A stretch of 6,650 nt of DNA. Source: Thermoleophilia bacterium. GTDB taxonomy: Bacteria; Actinomycetota; Thermoleophilia; RBG-16-64-13. The notes below the pieces were generated by a model. It searched no databases and was not told the DNA's origin. It worked only from the letters and a program-made list of their open reading frames with translations. Position 1 is the first letter of the stretch; every line of letters begins with the position of its first letter. This document shows, in pieces, positions 1 to 6,100 of this stretch. The stretch lies in contig JAFGIH010000133.1 of NCBI GenBank assembly GCA_016929985.1, positions 1-6,650 of the forward strand, given 5' to 3'. The translations under genes and the position numbers were made by a program.

Positions 1-245
1 CGCCAGTGGCTGTACTCCATGATGCCCTTGAAGGCCTCGTCGCGGCTGTAGGAGACGAACGCCGCCCGCTGCATGGCGCTCTCCACGGCAAACGTGCCTT
101 GAAAGAAGTTGGACGTCCCGCCGAGTGCGCGTTGCTTCTCGACCACCACCACGTGCGCGCCCTGCTCGGCGGCCGCCAGCGCCGCCGCGAGACCGGCGAC
201 ACCCGAACCGATGACCACAACGTCTGCACGAGTGGTGTCACCCAC
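1..245 (-). CDS. FAD-dependent dehydrogenase/reductase, FAD_binding_2 type (3' partial)
   Basis: Only the first 81 residues are visible; the rest lies beyond the left edge. The GTG start at 245 follows a near-perfect binding site, and six residues later the chain enters the FAD-binding Rossmann strand ADVVVIGSGVAGLAAA. The dinucleotide motif GSGVAG is at 13-18, the ribose-binding Glu36 ends VVVVEK, and GGTS is at 42-45, as in the fumarate reductase / urocanate reductase / 3-ketosteroid dehydrogenase superfamily. The following segment, NFFQGTFAVES, replaces the short Ser-rich stretch seen in fumarate reductases and probably marks a specific subfamily. No signal peptide or Tat motif precedes the FAD strand, so the visible end suggests a cytoplasmic protein. 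It is separated from the SDR by 182 bases with hairpins, so it may have its own promoter. The class is well supported, but substrate and reaction direction cannot be told because the catalytic domain is off the window. Confidence 0.87.
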   Translation of the reverse strand, partial: MGDTTRADVVVIGSGVAGLAAALAAAEQGAHVVVVEKQRALGGTSNFFQGTFAVESAMQRAAFVSYSRDEAFKGIMEYSHW

Positions 246-249
246 GATA

Positions 250-257
250 TCCTCCCT
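250..257 (-). promoter_or_regulatory. Strong ribosome binding site that fixes the GTG start of the flavoprotein
   Basis: AGGGAGGA lies four bases before GTG 245, a close match to the anti-Shine-Dalgarno sequence at slightly short spacing. Together with the FAD motif beginning a few codons later, it decides the start. Confidence 0.75.
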
Positions 258-273
258 GTGTCGGCGGACGGCT

Positions 274-314
274 TGCCGCGGCAGACCTGGACGGACGACA
301 GACCGCCCAGGTCT
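274..314. promoter_or_regulatory. Inverted repeat plus palindrome upstream of the flavoprotein gene
   Basis: AGACCTGG (283-290) and CCAGGTCT (307-314) are a perfect 8-base inverted repeat with a 16-base spacer. A perfect 10-base palindrome, TGCCGCGGCA (274-283), abuts it. The elements end about 29 bases before the GTG start of the flavoprotein gene, where an operator or a 5'-leader hairpin would sit. There is no T-run, so it is not a clear terminator. A regulator site is an inference from symmetry and position only. Confidence 0.4.
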
Positions 315-385
315 TCAAGCTTAGTGCGTCAACAGTGCCGATGGCAAATAGCTGCGGAAGGGGCGGAGCCGCGGCGGGCCGCCCG

Positions 386-399
386 GCGTGTGTGCACGC
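386..399 (-). other. Second small hairpin in the SDR-flavoprotein gap
   Basis: GCGTG at 386-390 and CACGC at 395-399 form a five-pair stem around a four-base loop, a few bases beyond the larger hairpin. It may add to transcript-end structure. A stem this short can arise by chance in GC-rich DNA. Confidence 0.3.
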
Positions 400-402
400 G
401 CC

Positions 403-425
403 GAGACCCCGCGGCACGGGGCCCC
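403..425 (-). terminator. GC-rich hairpin just after the SDR stop, possible terminator
   Basis: On the minus strand, starting three bases after the SDR stop codon, bases 425-417 pair with 411-403. This makes a nine-pair stem with two G-U pairs and a five-base loop (TGCCG); its core is CCCCG/CGGGG. No run of T follows, so a classical intrinsic terminator is not shown, though stem-only terminators are often proposed in GC-rich bacteria. Its position suggests the SDR is the last gene of its transcript. Confidence 0.4.
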
Positions 426-427
426 TC

Positions 428-1279
428 TCACTGCACACAGAGGAACCCTCCATCGTGGGCCATCACCACGCCGTTGACGTGTGCGCCTTCGGCGGAGGCC
501 ATGAAGACGCAAAGGGCGCCGACCTCCAACGGCTCTCCATAACGGCGGTCGAGAAGGGTCCGCGCGTTCCTCTCCTTCATCTCCGGGGTCAGCATCGCAT
601 CAAGCTTTGAGTGCGTAGGGCCGGGCATGATGCAGTTGACCCTGATGTTGTACTCGGCGAATTCGATGGCCCACGCCACCGTAAGGTGATTGATGGCGGC
701 CTTCGATGCCGCGTATCCCGCCATGGGCATGTCGCGCGACCCGGAGCACCTTGCGCCGCCCACCGACGAGATGTTGATGACCAGCCCGCCGCGACCGGCC
801 GCCCGCATCTTGCGGCCCACAGCATGCGTAACAGTGACCGTACCGTTGAGGTTCACCCCTATGGTCTTGTGCCACTCGGGGAGATCGTCGTCCATGTCTA
901 GAAACGCCTTCACCGCCGAGATGCCGGCGTTGTTCACCAGCACGTCGATACCGCCGAAGGCTTCGTGGACGGTGTCCACCGCCTCGCGGACCATGGAGGC
1001 GTCGGAGATGTCGCACTGCACCGCGAGATGGCGCCCGCCAAAGCGGTGCAACTCGTCGACCACCGCCCGGGCGCCTTCGACATCCGTGTCGAGCACGGCC
1101 ACGTTGGCGCCCCTCTGCGCGAAGGCCTCGGCGATACCTGCGCCGATGCCCCCGCCGCCGCCGGTCACGAGCACGTTCTTGCCCGAGGCGTCCATGACCT
1201 TCCGCAGATCGGCCACAGGAGCGCTCATGGGGGTGACGCCCCCGCCCGACCCGGGGCCGCTCACATCATCGGGGCTCAC
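428..1279 (-). CDS. Short-chain dehydrogenase/reductase (SDR, classical type)
   Basis: This is an NAD(P)(H)-dependent oxidoreductase that interconverts an alcohol and a ketone on an unidentified small molecule. Numbering from the ATG at 1228, the Rossmann glycine motif TGGGGGIG is at 22-29, Asp47 ends the second strand (VLDTD), and a CDIS motif is near 72-75. NNAG is at 99-102, the catalytic-tetrad Asn126 is in VNLNG, Ser155 in NISSVGG, and Tyr172/Lys176 in YAASK. The C-terminal PGP and a final GG complete the fold. An acidic residue after strand 2 favours NAD(H) over NADP(H). The Ser-to-Tyr distance is 17 residues, about four more than usual. The start is uncertain. GTG 1279 gives 283 residues, overlaps the cupin stop as GTGA and has AGAGGT nine bases upstream; ATG 1228 gives 266 residues, nearer the usual family length, but has a poor binding site. 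The frame stays open to an ATG at 1402, but that extension lies inside the cupin gene and is unlikely. Confidence 0.93.
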   Translation of the reverse strand: MSPDDVSGPGSGGGVTPMSAPVADLRKVMDASGKNVLVTGGGGGIGAGIAEAFAQRGANVAVLDTDVEGARAVVDELHRFGGRHLAVQCDISDASMVREAVDTVHEAFGGIDVLVNNAGISAVKAFLDMDDDLPEWHKTIGVNLNGTVTVTHAVGRKMRAAGRGGLVINISSVGGARCSGSRDMPMAGYAASKAAINHLTVAWAIEFAEYNIRVNCIMPGPTHSKLDAMLTPEMKERNARTLLDRRYGEPLEVGALCVFMASAEGAHVNGVVMAHDGGFLCVQ

Positions 1280-1749
1280 GTCTCGGACACCTCTTGAGCA
1301 TAGGCTCCTCCCGGGCCGGTGGAGAAATGGAAGATGGGGCGGTCGACTCTGTGTATCACGAGCGGGCAGTGGTACGTGCCCTTCGGAATGAAGATGAGGC
1401 AACTCCGGGTGAGCATGAACTTCTCGTCGCCTATCCAGAGCTCGATCTCACCGTGGAGCTCGTAGGGATCGTCGAAATCGGTGCCGAAGAAGCCCAGGGT
1501 CTCGTCGTAATCGTGGGCGTGAGAGCAGGGCTCAGCCGTCTCGGGATAGACGTCGCTTCCCGCCGGCCACATCCATACAGCCTCCGTGTAACACGAGCCC
1601 TTGAGCACCACATCGTCCAGGCTCATGATCTTGCGGTGCGACCTGGTGTTCGAGAGCGACTCCGGATCGACTCCGGGCGGCAGCGCCGCGTCGCGGGAGT
1701 CGAACCTCCGCTCGGTTATCACGTACTTGGCGTACTCAGATTCACTCAT
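1276..1749 (-). CDS. Single-domain cupin protein with a complete metal-binding motif
   Basis: This is a 157-residue soluble protein with one cupin barrel. Cupin motif 1 is read as HAHDYDE, giving His77, His79 and Glu83, followed by the turn FFGTD. Cupin motif 2 is IPKGTYH, giving Pro122, Gly124 and His127. These four residues are the classical 3-His/1-Glu metal ligands, normally holding Fe, Mn, Ni or Zn in cupin dioxygenases, isomerases, decarboxylases and storage-like proteins. The N-terminal YAKYV motif, the GTD turn and the FIP strand tie it to both halves of the tandem cupin upstream. The ATG is supported by AAAGGA 9 bases before it. The stop codon overlaps the proposed GTG start of the dehydrogenase by four bases (GTGA), which suggests translational coupling. 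Metal binding is well supported by motif; the reaction is not known. A C-terminal Gly-rich stretch (STGPGGAY) follows the barrel. Confidence 0.82.
   Translation of the reverse strand: MSESEYAKYVITERRFDSRDAALPPGVDPESLSNTRSHRKIMSLDDVVLKGSCYTEAVWMWPAGSDVYPETAEPCSHAHDYDETLGFFGTDFDDPYELHGEIELWIGDEKFMLTRSCLIFIPKGTYHCPLVIHRVDRPIFHFSTGPGGAYAQEVSET
1289..1294 (-). promoter_or_regulatory. Possible ribosome binding site for the GTG start of the SDR gene
   Basis: AGAGGT lies inside the end of the cupin gene, nine bases before the GTG at 1279. It makes this start plausible despite the available ATG at 1228, whose upstream sequence is only a G-run. Confidence 0.4.
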
Positions 1750-1758
1750 CGACTCTCG

Positions 1759-1764
1759 TCCTTT
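1759..1764 (-). promoter_or_regulatory. Ribosome binding site of the single-domain cupin gene
   Basis: AAAGGA lies 9 bases before the ATG at 1749, in the 37-base gap after the tandem cupin stop. It supports this start. Confidence 0.6.
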
Positions 1765-1786
1765 CTCGTACGGCTCTATCGCGGGA

Positions 1787-2677
1787 TCATTCTTCGTCGA
1801 AGAAGCTGCCTTCCCATCCCTCAGCCCAGGTACCTGCGCCGAGCATCATCGCGATCTCCAGCATAGGCTTGCGCATCTCGTTCCAGATGAGCGGACCATG
1901 GTCCAAGCTGCGGGGGATGAAGACGCAGAAATTGGTGTCGAACTCCAGAAGGTCCTCGCCCATGCCGAACTGCATGGAGCCGCACAGGTCTTCGGGGGCG
2001 TCGGGGTCGGTGCCGACGTGGAGCACGATCTCTTCGTAGTTGTCGTGCCTCATCTTGGGGATGCGCCTGCTGGGCACGTCCCAGATCCAGCCCACTTCTA
2101 TATAGTGCTTCACCCCCACGACCTGGTTGCCGCTCATGTAGGTCATGGTGGGATTCTGCCGGCCGTCCACGCGGTCGGGACCCGCCTCCCTCATGGGGCT
2201 GCGTATCACGAACGACTCGTAGTCGACACCATCCGGATTACCGGAGCCGCGGTCTGGAGACTCGTACGAGTCTCGGTCACCAAGCACCATGGACATCAGC
2301 ACGTGGGGACGCTGGAAGTCCTTCCACTCCACCGAATCGCACGGCACACCCTTTGGCACGAACACGGAGGTGGTGGTGTTGAACAGGATCGGCCGGCCCC
2401 CCAGGCGCAACCCCACCGTGCCGCCCAGCACTTGAGGCTTCGCGCCGTCGGTGCCCATGAAGAGCAGGATCCGGTCGCGGTCGGAAATCTGCTCCGCGAT
2501 CTCAAAAGCCGGCTCCGGCACGCCATACACCCAGCGGAGCTCGATGGAGACCTCGGCCTCGGGCACCTGCTCTTTGCTGAGATAGACCATAGGCGGGGTC
2601 AGCCCCTTGATATCGGGGGAGCCGGCCGGCCGCAGCGGCCTACGGACGACGAGACGTTCGTACTTCGATATCGTCAT
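1787..2677 (-). CDS. Tandem two-domain cupin-like protein with degenerate metal sites
   Basis: This 296-residue soluble protein is built from two similar halves, residues about 6-133 and 153-280, joined by a polar linker (SYESPDRGSGNPDG). Each half begins with Y-E-x-[LF]-V-[VI]-R-x-P-[LM]-R and contains P-x-M-x-Y-[LM]-S, IE-x-x-W, a GTD turn (75-77 and 222-224) and F-x-P (106-108 and 253-255), then ends in M-x-LG. The pattern matches the neighbouring one-domain cupin, which keeps a full HxHxxxE...H site. At the equivalent positions the first half has Gln63, Ser65, Arg69 and Cys113, so it probably binds no metal. The second half has Arg210, Asp212, Glu216 and His260 with an extra His211, so it may bind weakly or differently. 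The protein ends in an acidic, aromatic tail (WAEGWEGSFFDEE). It lies 37 bases from the gene on each side. Cupin identity is inferred from motifs and the paralogue; catalytic, structural or ligand-sensing roles are all possible. Confidence 0.75.
   Translation of the reverse strand: MTISKYERLVVRRPLRPAGSPDIKGLTPPMVYLSKEQVPEAEVSIELRWVYGVPEPAFEIAEQISDRDRILLFMGTDGAKPQVLGGTVGLRLGGRPILFNTTTSVFVPKGVPCDSVEWKDFQRPHVLMSMVLGDRDSYESPDRGSGNPDGVDYESFVIRSPMREAGPDRVDGRQNPTMTYMSGNQVVGVKHYIEVGWIWDVPSRRIPKMRHDNYEEIVLHVGTDPDAPEDLCGSMQFGMGEDLLEFDTNFCVFIPRSLDHGPLIWNEMRKPMLEIAMMLGAGTWAEGWEGSFFDEE
1838..2662 (-). repeat. Internal tandem duplication of a cupin domain (protein level)
   Basis: The halves encoded by 2662-2279 and 2221-1838 align over about 128 residues each, with shared starts (KYERLVVRRPLR and DYESFVIRSPMR), GTD turns, FVP/FIP strands and ends (MVLG and MMLG). 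Similarity is visible in the protein but not as a DNA repeat, so the duplication is old. Confidence 0.7.
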
Positions 2678-2686
2678 AGAGTGAAT

Positions 2687-2693
2687 CCCTCCG
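2687..2693 (-). promoter_or_regulatory. Ribosome binding site of the tandem cupin gene
   Basis: CGGAGGG lies 9 bases before the ATG at 2677, in the 37-base gap after the SnoaL-like gene. It is a strong Shine-Dalgarno match that fixes this start. Confidence 0.7.
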
Positions 2694-2714
2694 TTGCGGG
2701 CTGTAGCCCTGTTG

Positions 2715-3149
2715 CTATAGCTCTTTCAACCGGTCTTCGATGACGCCCAGCTGGCTGAAGAGCCCGAACGTGTCGGCGACGTCCCAGTGCTCGGCGATCT
2801 TGCCGTCTTGCACCCGGAAGATGTCCACCACGTCATACTCCAGCTTGTTGCCGGTGGCCTGCTTGCCCAACCACTCCCCGCCGGTATGTGTCCCGACGGT
2901 GGCGCTGTAGGCCATGACGATGTCGTCCTCGGCCACCATCTTCTTCAGCACATATGCGAAGTCCGGAATCGCCGCGAAGATGACATCGAAGAACTCCACG
3001 AAACCGGTCTTGCCCTGCGGGCAATCCTGGTTGTGCTGCTTGTAGTCGTCGCGCATGTACTCGTCAAGCCGGCTCAGATCGTGGTTTATGAAGACGTCGT
3101 TGTAGAAACGCGAGACCACTTCTTTGTTGGCGCTGCTGATATCACTCAT
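2715..3149 (-). CDS. SnoaL-like / NTF2-fold protein (predicted ester cyclase or isomerase family)
   Basis: This is a 144-residue soluble protein without a signal peptide or membrane segment, the usual size of a one-domain SnoaL-like (NTF2 superfamily) protein. It has an N-terminal helix (NKEVVSRFYNDVF, 8-20), the family-typical YKQHNQDCPQGKTGFVEFF around 36-54, a hydrophobic strand (DIVMAYSATVGTHTGG) and a C-terminal strand pair IFRVQDGKIAEHWDV at 110-124. The family includes polyketide cyclases, ketosteroid-isomerase-like enzymes and many uncharacterised proteins; the QHN and GK-IxEHWDV signature fits the group called predicted SnoaL-like aldol condensation-catalysing enzymes. Candidate polar pocket residues are His39, His121 and several Asp. 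The ATG has a good binding site (AAAGGA, 7 bases upstream). It begins 48 bases after purL and is followed 37 bases later by the tandem cupin gene, so an operon is likely. The family is secure but the substrate is unknown. Confidence 0.85.
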   Translation of the reverse strand: MSDISSANKEVVSRFYNDVFINHDLSRLDEYMRDDYKQHNQDCPQGKTGFVEFFDVIFAAIPDFAYVLKKMVAEDDIVMAYSATVGTHTGGEWLGKQATGNKLEYDVVDIFRVQDGKIAEHWDVADTFGLFSQLGVIEDRLKEL

Positions 3150-3156
3150 GATTCCG

Positions 3157-3162
3157 TCCTTT
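3157..3162 (-). promoter_or_regulatory. Ribosome binding site of the SnoaL-like gene
   Basis: AAAGGA lies 7 bases before the ATG at 3149 and supports that start. The wider core AAAGGACG recurs in front of the single-domain cupin gene. Confidence 0.65.
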
Positions 3163-3197
3163 CCAGAGCGTCGCCGCGATGGAGTCGTGCATCGACC

Positions 3198-6100
3198 TCA
3201 GAGAGCGGCATAGGCGTTGCGGAACATCTTCATCCAAGGACTGCTCGCGCAGCCCCATGCAGGCGGGATCCAAGGCCATTGCCGCAGCTGGTAGCACCTC
3301 TCCGGGTGGGGCATGATGGCCAGGTGGCGGCCGTCCGGGGAACAGAGGGCCGCGATGCCGTGCGGGCTGCCGTTCGGGTTGTAGGGATAGGTCGTGGTGG
3401 CGCGTCCTTCAGGGTCGACATAGCGCACCGGCGCCAGCCGGTTCTGGACGATCCGGTCGAGAGTGGCCGGGTCGGGCACGTGGAGCCTGCCCTCGCCGTG
3501 AGCCACGTACACGCCGAAGATGGAACCCGCCATGCCCTGCAGCATGACGGCGGGGCTCTCGTCTATACACACCGTACTGAATCGGGACTCGAAGCGTCCC
3601 GAGATGTTCCTGACGAAGCGGGGCTTCAGCTCGTCCGAAAGATCGAACCCGGGGATGCCCAGCAGCCCCATCAGCTGGCACCCGTTGCAGACACCCAGGG
3701 AGAGGGTGTCGGGTCTGGCGAAGAAACGCGCGAACTCGTCAGAGAGGTGTGCGTTGTTGCGAATGACCGAGGCCCAACCCTTGGCCGCGTCCAAAACATC
3801 GGCGAACGCGAACCCGCCCGGGAACGCGACGAGTTGGAATTGCTCCAGGCCGACGGCGCCGTTGATGAGATCGGTCATGGTGACGTCCCAGGCCTCGAAG
3901 CCGGCCGCGACGAAGGCGGCGGCCAGCTCCCGGTCGCCGTTGGTGCCCTCTTCGCGGAGTATCGCCGCTTTCGGCTTGGCCGCGGGCGCCGTGCCCCCCG
4001 GGCTCGGAGAGCGCGGGGCGGCGCTCGGGCCGGATGTCTCACCCTCCACTTCAGCGTCAGGGTTGAAGGTCAGCTTGTAGGGGGCGGTCGAGGGTTGGTC
4101 GCCATGGGACCGCCACTCCGCATCGGCGCAGGCAGGGTTCTGCTGCAGCCGTTCCAACTGATACGCGGTCTCTTCCCACACGGCGTGCAGCTCGGGTACG
4201 CTGCGCCGCAGCACGAGCCGCCCGTTGAGCCTCGACTCGAGGTCCCTGGTCTCTTGCACGTGCCCCAGTTCGATGCGCGCCACCCCGCGGCGCTCCAGGA
4301 TCTCCCCCGCCCGACGTTCGTCGGCGACCTCCACGACTATGCCTGCCTCTTCGGCGAACAGCGACGCATAGAGGTCGTCGCCGGCGATGTCGACGGTCCA
4401 ACCCTTGTCGCCCGCGAAAGCCATCTCGAGCAGAGTGACGATGAGCCCGCCGTCACTGACGTCGTGGCACGAGACGATGGCTCGGGACCGCACGAGATCC
4501 TGCACCGCTTCGAAGACGGCCCGCAACGCGCCCGGGTCGTCGATGTCGGGCGCCTCGTCGCCGAGTTGGCCCAGCACCTGAGCGAGCGCGCTCCCTCCTA
4601 ACCGGTGCTCTTGCGCCACCGGGAGCAGCCACAACGCGTTGCCGCCCATCTTGAGGTCGGAGGTCACCCGCAGTTCCACGTCGGGCATGAGGGCATACGG
4701 CGCGATGACCAACTCCGGCGGCGCCTTCACCAACTCGCTGCTGCCCTGGGCCGTGAGGCCCTGGCCGGCCATCGAGAGGCTGTCTTTGCCGCCGTCGATG
4801 GCCACGCCCAGTTCGGCGAGCAGGTCGCGGAGCGCGCAGGCCGCGTCGTACAGCCAGGCGCCCTCCCCGGGCTGCTTCACCGCCAGCATCCAGTTCGCGG
4901 AGCATTTGATGTCGCTGATGTCGGTGATCACCGCGCCCGCCATGTTGAGCAGGGCCTCGGCCGCCGCCATCCGCACCCCCGCCCCGGGGCTGATGAGCCC
5001 CTTGATGGGCTGCTCGCCCAGGCTGAGAGCGGTACCCGACGGAGCGTCGTACGTCTGCGCGATGACCGCGTAGTCGGAGAGCGGCAGATGCCGCGGACCC
5101 ACCAGTTGCCGCTGTATCACCAGGCCCGTGACATCGAGGTCCACCTTGCTCGTGAGAAAGCGCTTCGAACAGACCGCCGGAAGCCGCAACACCATCTCGA
5201 GCACCCGCTGGAGGTCCGACTCGGGGGGCGTCGCCAGGGGCCGGAGGTCTTGACGCGGCGCGCCGCGCGGCGCGCGCCGCCGGAACTCATACTTCTTGGG
5301 CGGCAGTTGCCCCAAGATGTCGTCCAAGGGCAGATCCACCGGCCTCGTGTCGTCCATCTCGTCATAGAGCACCAGGATGCCGTCGCCGGTGATCCGGCCG
5401 ACTACGGCAAGCGGCACGTTCTCCCGCGCCGCCACGGTCTCGAGTACGGCCAACCCCGTGGGCCGCACCAGAAGGGCGTTGCGCTCCTGCGACTCGTTGC
5501 CCCAGATCTCGAGGACCGACAACGTCCGGTCTCCCACCGGTATGGCCCGCAGGTCGATCACCGCCCCGGCCGGCTCCACTATCTCGGGCAGAGCGTTGCA
5601 GTCGCCGCCCGCTCCCAGGTCGTGAGCGGAGACGATGGGATTCGCGCCGCCGAGTTCCACGCAGGCCCGCATGAGACGGTTGACCCGCTGCTCCATCTCC
5701 GGGTCGCCGCGCTGCACGGCATTGAAGTCGAGCTCCTGAACGTTCTTGCCCTGCTCCATGCTGCTGGCGGCTCCTCCGCCCATGCCGATACGGTAGGCCG
5801 GGCCGCCCACCTGCACCACCAACATGTCCTTCTCGGGGCCGCCCTTCACGGTGTGTTCGTCCCTTATCTGGCCCGCTCCCACGCTGTACATGATGGGTTT
5901 GAACCAGGAGCGGTACCCGTCGGGCAGGCGCAGGCCGTAGGTGCGGGTGAAACCGTAGATCAGCGGCTCGCCGAAGCAGTTGCCGTAGTCGGAGGCGCCG
6001 TTGCTGGCCTCGATGAGTATCTCGGCCGGCGAAGCCAGGTCGGAGGGATGCGTGTAGCCGTCGTCCTCCCACGGGAGCTCGTAGCCGGGCAGGTGGAGAT

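Noticed and set aside
327..332. TTGACG on the minus strand upstream of the flavoprotein, considered as a -35 box
   Set aside because: No convincing -10 element sits 16-19 bases downstream, so a promoter cannot be supported from this match alone.
1280..1402. N-terminal extension of the SDR frame up to an ATG at 1402
   Set aside because: It would overlap the cupin gene by over 120 bases in another frame, its residues are Pro/Arg/His-rich without similarity to SDRs, and better starts exist at 1279 and 1228.
1601..2743. 380-residue plus-strand open frame opposite the tandem cupin
   Set aside because: It is antisense to a gene with a clear binding site and a paralogue next door. The translated protein shows no motif and has composition typical of a GC-rich shadow frame.
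3177..3194. Hairpin CGATG/CATCG in the gap after purL, considered as a terminator
   Set aside because: The stem has only five pairs with an eight-base loop and no T-run follows; it is too weak to call.
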